This document shows, piece by piece, positions 1-7,749 of a stretch of DNA of 64,000 bases. The notes under the pieces were generated by a model that saw only the letters and a program-made list of their open reading frames with translations, did no database searches and was not told the DNA's origin. Source of the DNA: Achromobacter animicus (GTDB lineage: Bacteria; Pseudomonadota; Gammaproteobacteria; Burkholderiales; Burkholderiaceae_B); contig NZ_CADIJM010000003.1 of NCBI RefSeq assembly GCF_902859585.1, forward strand, positions 496,001 to 560,000, given 5' to 3'. Made by a program: the position numbers and the translations under genes. Numbering within the stretch: the first letter of the stretch is position 1; each line of letters starts with the position of its first letter.

Positions 1-688
1 TGTCGTCGAAGATGCCGGCGGCGATGCAGCGTACGCCCAACTCCAGCTCTTCGTTATCGCGGGCGTAGCCGTGGCGGCGCACCAGGGCCAATTCGCGTTC
101 CAGCTTGTCCAGATCGGTCAGGCTGTTGCGCGTATGGCCGGCCAGCCCCGTGCGCAGCGCGTAGGCGCGCACCTGGCGCGTGTCGCCCGTGGACAGAAAC
201 AGTTTGCCGGTGGACGTCAGGTGCAGCGGCGCGCGGCCGCCGATGGCCCGCACCACCTGCATGCCGGAGCGTTCGCTCCAGGCGCGGTCGATGTAGACGA
301 TTTCGTCGCCCTGCTGGACGGAAAGATTGATGGTCTGCCCCGTCAGCTTGTGCAGCGACCGCATGGCCGGAATGGCCGCCTCGCGCACGTTCAGACGGCC
401 CTTGACCAGCGATCCCAGCTCCAGCAGGCGCATGCCCAGCTGATACAGCCCGTTGTCGACCCGCTCGACATAGCGGCCGACGACCAGGTCGTTCAGGATG
501 CGGTGGGCGGTGGAGGCGTGCAGACCGGTGGTGGCCGACAGCTCTTTGAGCGTGACCGGATCCGGTTGAGCGGCCAGGGCGTCGAGCAGACGCATCGCGC
601 GTTCGATGACCTGAATGGCGATCGGATGGGCGGAAGCGCCTTCGGTTTCGGCGTCCAGCGGATTGCGAGGGGTGGGAAGACGGGCCAT
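1..688 (-). CDS. IclR-family transcriptional regulator (partial, C-terminus cut by window edge)
   Basis: A DNA-binding regulator of the IclR family, which controls nearby catabolic genes in response to a small ligand. Reading from ATG at 688 gives 229 codons without a stop, so the C-terminus lies outside the window. Residues about 20-80 form a winged helix-turn-helix with the motif TLKELSATTGLHASTAHR. The following part, with VQQGDEIVYIDRAWSE and HLTSTGKLFLS, matches the IclR ligand-binding domain. The ATG was chosen because the HTH begins about 20 residues later, as is usual in the family. Its target is not evident: the nearest neighbour inside the window is convergent in function but transcribed toward it on the same strand. 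A palindrome at 783-797 upstream could be its operator. Confidence 0.9.
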   Translation of the reverse strand, partial: MARLPTPRNPLDAETEGASAHPIAIQVIERAMRLLDALAAQPDPVTLKELSATTGLHASTAHRILNDLVVGRYVERVDNGLYQLGMRLLELGSLVKGRLNVREAAIPAMRSLHKLTGQTINLSVQQGDEIVYIDRAWSERSGMQVVRAIGGRAPLHLTSTGKLFLSTGDTRQVRAYALRTGLAGHTRNSLTDLDKLERELALVRRHGYARDNEELELGVRCIAAGIFDD

Positions 689-782
689 GGAATTTTGGGC
701 TGGCGCCGCCACGCAAGACACGCGTTGCGGCAATGCAGCAAACAGTTCTTATCCCGTATTGTGAAATTTACCGGCCGGTTTG

Positions 783-797
783 GCAAATGGTATTTGC
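783..797. promoter_or_regulatory. 15-bp palindrome, candidate operator upstream of the IclR gene
   Basis: The sequence GCAAATGGTATTTGC is a perfect inverted repeat with 6-bp arms around GGT. It lies in the 148-bp gap between the MoaB/CinA-like gene and the IclR gene, about 95 bp before the IclR start codon. IclR proteins bind as dimers to short palindromes and often control themselves, so this is a plausible site, but nothing in the sequence proves binding. Confidence 0.3.
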
Positions 798-836
798 GCA
801 GCGGGCGCGACCGGCGGTGCCCCGCCGCCGCGCAAA

Positions 837-1664
837 TCAGGCCGCCGCCGGGGGCGCCAGCTTGCCGCCCAGGCGCAGGACTTCGGCGCGCAGGAATTCC
901 AGCGCCGCTGCGGCAGCCTCGGGTTCGCCCTTCACGCCCAGCTCGATGTGGGGCGTGCCGCCCGCCTCGCCGACGCTGGGCAGACTGAACGCGCGGACGT
1001 CGGGCCAACGACTTTCCACAGCAACCATCGACGGCGTGATGCGCGATTCGGGCATGCTGAAAACCAGGAAGGAATGCTCGACGTGGGCGCGAATATGCTG
1101 CAGCGCACGATAGCGGGTATCCAACGTCCATTCCAGCATTGGCCACGCCATGACGGGAAAGCCCGGCACGAAGGTGTGATCCTTGATGAAGAATCCCGGG
1201 ATCCGGTTGTACGGATTGGGGACGATCTCGCAGCCTTCGGGGAACATGCCCATTTGCAGCCGCTGCTGGTTTTCCGGCGCACTCATGTCGGCGGTGCCCT
1301 GCCCCTTTTCCGCCATTTCGCGCGTGCGCAATGCGATGGCCTCCTCGGCTTCGGGATGCAGTGCCAGCGGCAGGCCAAGCGCAGCGGCCGCGGCCTGGCG
1401 GGTGTGGTCGTCGGGCGTGCCGCCGATGCCGCCACACGACAACACGACGTCGCCACTGGCAAAGCTGCGCTTGTAGGCGTCGACCAGACGGTCGCGCTCG
1501 TCAGGCAGGAATTCGGCCCAGCTCAGGTGCATGCCGCGCGCGCCCAGCATTTCGACGATCTTGGAAAAATGCTTGTCCTGGCGCCGTCCCGACAGGATTT
1601 CATCGCCAACGATGATGAGGCCGATACGGCGGGCGGTGGGTTCTGCAGCCATGTCCGATTCCAT
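837..1664 (-). CDS. MoaB/CinA-type molybdopterin-binding domain protein
   Basis: A 275-residue protein of the molybdopterin-binding (MoaB/MogA/CinA N-terminal) fold. The fold signatures are visible near the N-terminus: IIVGDEILSGRRQDKH at about residues 16-31 and SCGGIGGTPDDHTRQA around residues 75-90. It is longer than MogA and lacks the C-terminal deamidase domain of CinA, so it matches the group usually annotated as competence/damage-inducible protein A-like. The catalytic role is unknown. ATG at 1664 was used; ATG at 1652 is also possible. It follows the EI24 gene by 19 bp on the same strand, so the two are probably co-transcribed. Confidence 0.8.
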   Translation of the reverse strand: MESDMAAEPTARRIGLIIVGDEILSGRRQDKHFSKIVEMLGARGMHLSWAEFLPDERDRLVDAYKRSFASGDVVLSCGGIGGTPDDHTRQAAAAALGLPLALHPEAEEAIALRTREMAEKGQGTADMSAPENQQRLQMGMFPEGCEIVPNPYNRIPGFFIKDHTFVPGFPVMAWPMLEWTLDTRYRALQHIRAHVEHSFLVFSMPESRITPSMVAVESRWPDVRAFSLPSVGEAGGTPHIELGVKGEPEAAAAALEFLRAEVLRLGGKLAPPAAA

Positions 1665-1683
1665 TGATAAGAAAAGACGCCGG

Positions 1684-2493
1684 TCAGACGTCGATGACGC
1701 GGTCCTGCCGCAGGCGCTTGAGGGCTTCCAGGCCGTAGTGCGCGTAGACCAGCGCGGAAAACACCGGCAGGATAATCCACGCGGGCGGCAGCAGGTTCAG
1801 TAGCGAGCAAATCAGACCGATGGTCCAGAAGCCGCCGTTGTTCCGTTCGAGGATCAGTTTGCGTTCATCCGGGCTGGCGTGCTCGACGATCGCGTCGACG
1901 CGCATCATGCGCGAGAACGCGAAGGCCCACCAGAAAATGGACAGCACGATGGCCATGGGCGGCACGAGCCAGAGCGGCAGCGTCAGCACCCACCCCGCGG
2001 CGAACGCCGCGGACACCCACACGGCGTTCCACACGCTGACCGCGGTGGAGAACTTGCCGCGGCGGCCCACCGTGGCGTATTCGCGCTGACCGACGTGACG
2101 CAGCACCAGCGGCATGACGAAGACGGCGGCGATGGCCAGTCCAAGGATGCCGGACACCGGCAACAGGATGGCCGCGGCGATGACCGGAATCAGCCAGATC
2201 TTGAGCGAGAACAGGCCGACCGCGACTAACCATTGGTCGACGCGATTGACGATGTCCCATTGCGACACCTCGGTGCGCAACCAGTCGGTCAGGGGCGTCC
2301 AGAAAAACCAGAGCAGCAGGATGGCGCCAACAAGGGCGATCAGGAAAGGCAGCAGCACCGCGAACAGCATGGTCGGGTGGCACTGCGACACGAGCGCGCG
2401 CTTGAACGCCTGCCCCACGCTTACGGCCCCCGCGCCGGCGCCGGACAGGCGGCCGTTTCCGGGGGCGGGCGGATCAGTACGCAGGACGGTCAT
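1684..2493 (-). CDS. EI24-domain membrane protein (CysZ-like fold)
   Basis: A 269-residue inner-membrane protein with several hydrophobic segments (about residues 40-65, 90-150 and 160-200). It matches the EI24/CysZ family, whose studied member CysZ moves sulphate, although most family members have no known substrate. The start at ATG 2493 is preferred over an in-frame TTG nine bases upstream because neither shows a clear ribosome-binding site and ATG is more usual. It is the first gene of a probable two-gene unit with the MoaB/CinA-like gene. It is divergent from the thioredoxin-like gene, with only about 60 bp between the starts. I see no sulphur-metabolism genes nearby that would support a CysZ role. 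Confidence 0.75.
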   Translation of the reverse strand: MTVLRTDPPAPGNGRLSGAGAGAVSVGQAFKRALVSQCHPTMLFAVLLPFLIALVGAILLLWFFWTPLTDWLRTEVSQWDIVNRVDQWLVAVGLFSLKIWLIPVIAAAILLPVSGILGLAIAAVFVMPLVLRHVGQREYATVGRRGKFSTAVSVWNAVWVSAAFAAGWVLTLPLWLVPPMAIVLSIFWWAFAFSRMMRVDAIVEHASPDERKLILERNNGGFWTIGLICSLLNLLPPAWIILPVFSALVYAHYGLEALKRLRQDRVIDV

Positions 2494-2556
2494 GGCAATC
2501 AAATTGAGGGGTGAACAACCCGGGTATGATAGTCAAACCCGCCCCGATCCGCTCAC

Positions 2557-2940
2557 ATGTCTCTGCTTACACCTGGTACCGATCTTGCCCCGCTGCGCGC
2601 GCGGCTGAGCGCCACGCCCAACACCTGGCTCATCGCCTGTTTCTGCGCCGCCTGGTGCGACACCTGCGAAGAATACAAGCCCAAATTGCAGGCCCTGGCC
2701 GGCGCCTTGCCGCAACACGTCTTTGCATGGGTCGACATCGAGGATCACGCTGAATTGCTGGGCGACGTGGACGTCGAGAACTTCCCTACGCTGCTGGTGC
2801 AGATCGGCGATCGTGTCGTGTTCTACGGCCCCATGCTGCCGCATATCGGCCACCTGGAGCGCCTGCTGGAAAGCCTTGACGAAGACAGCGCGGCCGTGAC
2901 CACCGCCCTGCCCGATCTGCCGCGAATGCTGGCCGCCTGA
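2557..2940 (+). CDS. Thioredoxin-like protein
   Basis: A 127-residue single-domain thioredoxin-fold protein. The active-site motif is WCDTC (Trp-Cys-Asp-Thr-Cys) near residue 33, so both redox cysteines are present but the central dipeptide is not the classical Gly-Pro. The segment DVDVENFPTLLV carries the cis-proline expected opposite the active site. There is no signal peptide, so it should act in the cytoplasm as a thiol reductase or redox adaptor. The gene is monocistronic and is followed within 20 bp by a strong hairpin terminator. The substrate cannot be told from the sequence. Confidence 0.85.
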   Translation: MSLLTPGTDLAPLRARLSATPNTWLIACFCAAWCDTCEEYKPKLQALAGALPQHVFAWVDIEDHAELLGDVDVENFPTLLVQIGDRVVFYGPMLPHIGHLERLLESLDEDSAAVTTALPDLPRMLAA

Positions 2941-2958
2941 CATCGCGGCGCGGCCGAC

Positions 2959-2997
2959 AAAAAACCCGCAACGCCTGAAGGCCTTGCGGGTTTTTTT
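2959..2997. terminator. Bidirectional Rho-independent terminator
   Basis: The arms AACCCGCAA and TTGCGGGTT flank a short GC-rich loop, with an A run on the left and seven T residues on the right. It sits between the convergent thioredoxin-like gene and rhlE, so it can stop transcription from both sides. Confidence 0.85.
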
Positions 2998-3032
2998 GCG
3001 GTCCGAGGACCGGCGACCGGTGTCGCGCGCGA

Positions 3033-4520
3033 TCAGGGCTTGCGGCTGCCGCCCAGCAGGACGGCAAGCTGGCGCTTGGGCGCCGACGACGGCGCGGCAT
3101 TGCTGCGCGAATCCTGTTCTTCGGCCGGCGCGGCCGTCGTCGAGGGCTCGTAAGGCTTCAGGAAGAAGTCGTCCACCGGTTGGCGCGAGCCGCCGCCGTG
3201 GTGGCTGGAGCGTCGGTCCGAAGAACGGCCGCGATCGCCACGGTCGCCGCGGCTTTCGCGGCTGCTCTCGCGCCCCTCGCGCGAATGCGAACCACCGTCG
3301 CTGCGGCGATGGCTGCGGGCGATCAGATCGGCCGGCACGTCGAGCGTGCCACGAGGCACTTCGCGCTTGATGAGCTTTTCGATGTCGAGCAGGAAACGCT
3401 CTTCATCGGCGGTGAACAGGGCAATGGCTTCGCCCGACGCACCCGCGCGGCCCGTGCGGCCGATGCGGTGCACGTAGTCTTCGGCGTTGTACGGCAAGTC
3501 GTAGTTGATGACGCAAGGCACGCCCGCCACATCCAGGCCGCGCGCGGCCACGTCGGTTGCGACCAGCACTTCGAGCTCGCCCGCCTTGAAGGCTTCCAGC
3601 GCTTTCATGCGGTCGGCCTGGGTTTTGTCGCCGTGAATCGATTCAGCCTTGACGCCGTCGCGTTCGAGGTCGCGCGCCAGACGCGCGGTGCCGATCTTGG
3701 TGTTCGAGAAAACGATGACCTGATTCAGGCCGCGGGACTTCACCAGATGCACGACGGCGGCGCGCTTGGCGTCGCTGGTCATCTTGTAGGCGATCTGGGT
3801 GATGGTCGTCGCGGTGGCGTTGCGCGCCGCCACTTCGATTTCCACAGGCTGGTTCAGGTACGAACGGCCCAGCTTGCGGATTTCGTTGCTGAACGTGGCC
3901 GAGAACAAGAGGCCCTGTCTCTGCGCGGGCAGCAGCCGGATGATGCGTTCGAGATCGGGCAGAAAACCCATGTCGAGCATGCGGTCTGCTTCGTCCAGCA
4001 CCAGGATGCCGACCTGGCTGAGGTTCACGTTCTTTTGTTCAACGTGGTCGAGCAGGCGGCCCGGCGTGGCGACCAGCACCTCGCAGCCGCGGCGCAGCGC
4101 TTCTTTCTGCGGACCGATATCCACGCCACCGAACACGACGGCCGAGCGCAGCGGCGTCTTCTTGCTGTAGCGCTTGACGCTCTCGAAGACTTGGTCCGCC
4201 AGTTCACGCGTGGGCGCCAGGATCAGCGCGCGCACCGGATGCCGGGCGGGCGAAGCACTGGTATTGGCCAGCGGCATGAGACGGTGCAGGATCGGCACCG
4301 TGAAGGCCGCCGTCTTGCCGGTGCCGGTCTGCGCGGCGCCCATGACGTCACGACCCGACACCACGACGGGAATGGCCTGCGCCTGGATGGGCGTGGGGGT
4401 GGTGTAGCCGGTTTCGGCGATGGACTGCAACAACAGGGGGTGCAATCCGAAATCGTCGAACGTCGGCGCGGGCGCGGGCGCGTCAGCGGTGGGTGCTGCG
4501 GTTTGAGTGGATTCAGTCAT
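3033..4520 (-). CDS. rhlE: ATP-dependent RNA helicase, RhlE type
   Basis: A DEAD-box RNA helicase of 495 residues, acting on structured RNA in ribosome assembly or mRNA turnover. The helicase core shows the Q motif near residue 40 (TPTPIQAQAIP), motif I AQTGTGKT at 63-70, motif II DEAD at 176-179, motif III SAT near 207 and motif VI HRIGRTGRAG in the second RecA domain. From about residue 415 the protein becomes a disordered, Arg/Ser/Gly-rich basic tail, typical of RhlE proteins and used for RNA binding. It is a single gene with its 3' end at the shared terminator at 2959-2997. The 283-bp gap upstream (4521-4803) contains no gene. Naming it RhlE rather than another DEAD-box paralogue rests on overall organisation. 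Confidence 0.9.
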   Translation of the reverse strand: MTESTQTAAPTADAPAPAPTFDDFGLHPLLLQSIAETGYTTPTPIQAQAIPVVVSGRDVMGAAQTGTGKTAAFTVPILHRLMPLANTSASPARHPVRALILAPTRELADQVFESVKRYSKKTPLRSAVVFGGVDIGPQKEALRRGCEVLVATPGRLLDHVEQKNVNLSQVGILVLDEADRMLDMGFLPDLERIIRLLPAQRQGLLFSATFSNEIRKLGRSYLNQPVEIEVAARNATATTITQIAYKMTSDAKRAAVVHLVKSRGLNQVIVFSNTKIGTARLARDLERDGVKAESIHGDKTQADRMKALEAFKAGELEVLVATDVAARGLDVAGVPCVINYDLPYNAEDYVHRIGRTGRAGASGEAIALFTADEERFLLDIEKLIKREVPRGTLDVPADLIARSHRRSDGGSHSREGRESSRESRGDRGDRGRSSDRRSSHHGGGSRQPVDDFFLKPYEPSTTAAPAEEQDSRSNAAPSSAPKRQLAVLLGGSRKP

Positions 4521-4691
4521 CAGGGGTTAGGCAAGTACCGGGACCAGTGAAAAAGAACAAAACGAGAGTGCTGCATGCACTGCTACATAAGGCATCGGGG
4601 CATCCATGCTGGATTCGATACTTATGAGGGCAGTACCAGGCCCGGATTGCTGTGGATTGATGAATTTTAGCGCAGCCGCCTTACCACACGG

Positions 4692-4708
4692 TCAAACGGT
4701 CTGTTTGA
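4692..4708. promoter_or_regulatory. Inverted repeat in the rhlE-azlD gap
   Basis: TCAAAC and GTTTGA form 6-bp arms separated by 5 bp. A second hairpin with arms CGAGGCA/TGCCTCG lies at 4741-4761, just past the azlD stop codon, but lacks a T tract. The first could be an operator and the second a weak terminator for azlCD. The rest of the gap shows no feature I can support. Confidence 0.2.
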
Positions 4709-4803
4709 GGCCCGGTCGGCAGCACGATCCAATGGCCCACCGAGGCAAAAAAAGTGCCTCGAGTGTCCACCAGACGGACGATGTAACACGGGATTTGTGG
4801 CCG

Positions 4804-5139
4804 TCAGCTGGCCAGCCAGCGCAAACCCCAGAGCACCAGCATGCCGACCACGATCACGAGCACCGCGCTGCGGGTGCGCAGGAACACCAGGATGGCGACC
4901 AGTCCGGCAACCAGCTTGTAGTCGAAGACAGGGCCCAGCCCGGCCTTCCAGGGCAGCAGATCGGGGACCACGATGGCAGTGAGCGCCGCGGCGGGTGCGT
5001 AGCGCAAGGCGCGGCGCACATTGTCGGACAGCGGAATGTAATCGCCAAACAGCATGAACCCGGCGCGCGTCAATACGCTGCACAGGGCAAGCAGCAGGAT
5101 GGCGGAATAGACGTAGAGTTCCCAGGACCAATTTGTCAT
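4804..5139 (-). CDS. azlD: AzlD-family branched-chain amino acid exporter subunit
   Basis: A 111-residue protein made almost entirely of three to four membrane helices, matching AzlD, the small partner of the AzlC permease. Together they export branched-chain amino acids or related compounds across the inner membrane. The ATG at 5139 overlaps the azlC stop codon in an ATGA arrangement, which implies translational coupling and fixes the start. The usual motif RYAPAAALTAIVVPDLL is present around residues 46-62. The neighbouring, divergent gene encodes a branched-chain aminotransferase, which supports a branched-chain substrate. Confidence 0.85.
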   Translation of the reverse strand: MTNWSWELYVYSAILLLALCSVLTRAGFMLFGDYIPLSDNVRRALRYAPAAALTAIVVPDLLPWKAGLGPVFDYKLVAGLVAILVFLRTRSAVLVIVVGMLVLWGLRWLAS

Positions 5140-5885
5140 GGACGCGCCTTGAAGAAGCGTTCGGCCCACATGCCGGCGATGACGCCGGAGATCACCGCCG
5201 CAGCCAGCCCGAGGCGCAGGGGCATTGCCTGCCCCACCCAGGCGACGACGCCGGCGGCCAGCATCGACACCAGCATCGGTTTGGAACTGGCCAGCGGCAC
5301 CGTGATGGCCAGCAGCGCCAGCACGGCGGCAAAATCCAGGGACCAATCGGTGGGAACCTGCGCGCCCAGGTAGATGCCGATGATCGACGACGACTGCCAG
5401 ACCAGCCAGCCCGGCACGATGGAACCCAGGAAGAACCAAAGCTGCTCTCGGGTCCCGCGTTCGACCGAGTCGCCAAAACGGGGCATGAACAGCACGAAGC
5501 CCATGTCCGTTGTGAAATAGCCGAGTCCCAGGCGCTTGGGCCACGACAGGTGGCGGAAATAGGGCTGCAGGGCGGCGCCGAAGATGATGAAACGCAGATT
5601 CACGACGCAGCCGGCGGCGAAGATCAGCCAGAGCGGCGCGCCGGCGGCGATGAGCGGCAATGAGGTGAGCTGGGCCGAGCCGGCGTACAGCAGCAGCGTC
5701 ATGGCAAGCGCCATGGATTCCGTCAGTCCGGACTTGACCATCGCCACACCGGTCACCAATCCCCAGGTCGCGGTGGCGATCAGGGCGGGCACGATGGCAT
5801 GGACGCCGGCACGGAAGGCGGTTACGCGTTCCTGGCGGACCAGGGCTGGGTCTTCGGATTCAGGAAGCGCGGATTCAGAGGACAA
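5136..5885 (-). CDS. azlC: AzlC-family branched-chain amino acid permease
   Basis: A 249-residue inner-membrane permease of the AzlC family, which works with AzlD to export branched-chain amino acids. Helical segments cover most of the chain; the family-typical segments LLYAGSAQLTSLPLIAAGA and NLRFIIFGAALQPY are visible around residues 65-85 and 95-110. The gene overlaps azlD by 4 bp and both form one operon. Divergent from it, 173 bp away, is ilvE, so the pair may balance branched-chain amino acid levels under a shared control region. Confidence 0.85.
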   Translation of the reverse strand: MSSESALPESEDPALVRQERVTAFRAGVHAIVPALIATATWGLVTGVAMVKSGLTESMALAMTLLLYAGSAQLTSLPLIAAGAPLWLIFAAGCVVNLRFIIFGAALQPYFRHLSWPKRLGLGYFTTDMGFVLFMPRFGDSVERGTREQLWFFLGSIVPGWLVWQSSSIIGIYLGAQVPTDWSLDFAAVLALLAITVPLASSKPMLVSMLAAGVVAWVGQAMPLRLGLAAAVISGVIAGMWAERFFKARP

Positions 5886-5956
5886 CGGCTGGCCCCTGGC
5901 GATTCAGGCAGGACGACATGGATACTCGATGGGAATGAACTGCGCGAATAGGCCCG

Positions 5957-5984
5957 TATTGTAACCTCGCTGCTTGATACAATA
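5957..5984. promoter_or_regulatory. Inverted repeat in the azlC-ilvE divergent promoter region
   Basis: TATTGTA and TACAATA are perfect 7-bp inverted arms separated by 14 bp, located about 75 bp upstream of the ilvE start. TACAAT resembles a sigma-70 -10 box in both orientations (toward ilvE on the plus strand and toward azlC on the minus strand), so the structure could be two back-to-back -10 elements or a regulator site. No good -35 boxes are visible. Confidence 0.35.
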
Positions 5985-6058
5985 GCGCCCTCGAGATTCT
6001 TGGCCCCCATGGCCTGGCGCACGGCGGCAGGTTTGGTGCGCACTGTGTGGAGAAGACC

Positions 6059-6979
6059 ATGTCGATGGCTGACCGCGACGGTTTCATCTGGTATGACGGC
6101 AAGCTCGTCCCATGGCGAGACGCGACGACGCATGTCCTGACGCATTCGCTGCATTACGGGCTGTCCGTCTTCGAAGGCGTGCGCGCTTACAACTCCACCC
6201 TTGGCACAGCTATCTTCCGCCTCGAAGACCACACCAACCGGCTCTTCAATTCGGCGCACATCTACCAGATCCCCATGCCGTTCGATCGCGACACGATCAA
6301 CGAGGCACAGCGGACGGTCGTGCGCGAAAACCAGCTTGAATCCGGCTACCTGCGCCCCCTCGTGTTCTACGGCCCCGAAAAAATGGGTGTGTCGCCCAAG
6401 GGCGCCCGGGTGCACGTGGCCATCGCGGCATGGCCCTGGGGCGCGTATCTGGGCGAAGAGGCGCTGTCCGGCGGCATCCGCGTGAAGGTGTCGTCGTTTG
6501 CGCGCCAGCACGTGAATGTCACGATGCCGCGCGCCAAGGTCGCCACCACCTACGCCAATTCCATCCTGGCCAATACCGAAGCCCTGCAGGACGGCTACGA
6601 CGAGGCCCTGCTGCTGGACACCGACGGCTTCGTGGCCGAAGGCTCCGGCGAAAATCTTTTTCTGGTCAAGGACGGGGTGCTCTGCGAACCCGAGATCGCT
6701 TCCGCCCTGACCGGCATTACCCGCTCGACCATACACGCCCTGGCGGCCGACCTCGGCCTGCGTGTGGTCACCAAGCGGCTCACGCGCGACGACGTCTACA
6801 TCGCGGACGAGGCCTTCTTCACCGGCACGGCCGCTGAAGTCACGCCCATCCGCGAGGTCGACAACCGCCAGATCGGCTCGGGCCGGCGCGGCCCAGTCAC
6901 CGAACTATTGCAGAACGCGTTTTTTGACGTGGTGAATGGCCGCAACCCGAAGTACCATCACTGGCTAAGTAAAGTCTGA
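6059..6979 (+). CDS. ilvE: Branched-chain amino acid aminotransferase
   Basis: A PLP-dependent class IV aminotransferase of 306 residues that makes valine, leucine and isoleucine from their keto acids with glutamate. The N-terminal segment HSLHYGLSVFEGVRAY and the segment containing the PLP lysine (PRAKVATTYANS) are present, and GFVAEGSGENLF matches the cofactor phosphate region. An in-frame GTG lies 12 bases upstream, but GGAGAAG at 6049-6055 is correctly spaced for the ATG at 6059, so that start is used. The gene is followed by a zinc-finger gene after an 88-bp gap and may be co-transcribed with it. Confidence 0.93.
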   Translation: MSMADRDGFIWYDGKLVPWRDATTHVLTHSLHYGLSVFEGVRAYNSTLGTAIFRLEDHTNRLFNSAHIYQIPMPFDRDTINEAQRTVVRENQLESGYLRPLVFYGPEKMGVSPKGARVHVAIAAWPWGAYLGEEALSGGIRVKVSSFARQHVNVTMPRAKVATTYANSILANTEALQDGYDEALLLDTDGFVAEGSGENLFLVKDGVLCEPEIASALTGITRSTIHALAADLGLRVVTKRLTRDDVYIADEAFFTGTAAEVTPIREVDNRQIGSGRRGPVTELLQNAFFDVVNGRNPKYHHWLSKV

Positions 6980-7067
6980 TTCTCAATTCTGATTGGCGCG
7001 CTTTTGCCCAGCAAGACCGCATCATTGTTTCAACCTGCCGTCTATCGGTTTTTTTTCAGGAATATCC

Positions 7068-7286
7068 ATGACCGCTGCTGCCCCGGCCGCCGGCTCCCGC
7101 GCTAACGAAGTCATCGAGGTCGGCGCCGAAGACCTTCCCGTGTTCTGTCCCGGCCCCAAGGCTCCGCTCTGGAGCATGCACCCCCGCGTCTTCCTGGACG
7201 TGGCCCGCACCGGTTCCGCAAGCTGCGCCTACTGTGGCGCCGAGTACCGCCTGAAGGCCGGCACGGTGTTGCACGGCCACCATTGA
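7068..7286 (+). CDS. CHCC-type zinc-finger protein
   Basis: A 72-residue protein with the pattern of the zf-CHCC domain: Cys near residue 27, then HP near 38 and a closing CAYCG motif near residues 53-57. This small zinc-binding module is shared with the mitochondrial complex I accessory subunit NDUFS6. In beta-proteobacteria it is often found next to ilvE and LPS or heptosyltransferase genes, and its role is unknown. The first 20 residues are low-complexity Ala-rich. It lies between ilvE and the NTF2-fold gene on the same strand, with short gaps that suggest one transcript. Confidence 0.8.
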   Translation: MTAAAPAAGSRANEVIEVGAEDLPVFCPGPKAPLWSMHPRVFLDVARTGSASCAYCGAEYRLKAGTVLHGHH

Positions 7287-7326
7287 GCGGCACCGCCCCA
7301 TAACACGCTTAACCGTTTCAGCAGCC

Positions 7327-7749
7327 ATGTTCGCCACGCCCGAAGAAGCAGAACACGCGTTCTACGAAGCCCTTGAGCAGGCGGACGCCGTCCGCCTGAT
7401 GCAGGTCTGGGCCGACGACGAGGAAGTCGTATGCATCCATCCGGGAGGGCTGCGCGTCGTCGGCCATTCCGCGGTGCACGAGTCCTGGCAACAGGTGCTG
7501 GCCAACGGTCCGTTGCATGTGCGTCCACTGCGCCCGCTTGTCATGCTCAGCATGATGTGCGCGGTGCATGTCCTGGTGGAACAGGTCGCGGTGCGCACGC
7601 GTGAGGGCACGCAGTTCGCCAACTGCTATGCCACCAACATCTACCACAAGGGCCCCACGGGCTGGCGCATGGTCATGCACCATGCCTCGCAGGCGCCCTC
7701 CGAAGCCGGGGTGCTCGACCTGCACGACGTGCCCGACATGCTTCATTGA
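7327..7749 (+). CDS. NTF2-fold (SnoaL-like) protein
   Basis: A 140-residue single-domain protein with the features of the NTF2/SnoaL-like cone fold: an N-terminal helix with EEAEHAFYEALEQADAVRLM, then CIHPGG and a C-terminal GWRMVMHHAS strand. These proteins are enzymes or small-ligand carriers; the residues here do not identify a reaction. The last codons overlap the TTG start of the next gene by 4 bp, which indicates translational coupling with the hydrolase. Confidence 0.75.
   Translation: MFATPEEAEHAFYEALEQADAVRLMQVWADDEEVVCIHPGGLRVVGHSAVHESWQQVLANGPLHVRPLRPLVMLSMMCAVHVLVEQVAVRTREGTQFANCYATNIYHKGPTGWRMVMHHASQAPSEAGVLDLHDVPDMLH

Noticed and set aside
4521-4803. Possible small gene or RNA between rhlE and azlD
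   Set aside because: No frame with a ribosome-binding site and no convincing hairpin-T-tract structure is present.
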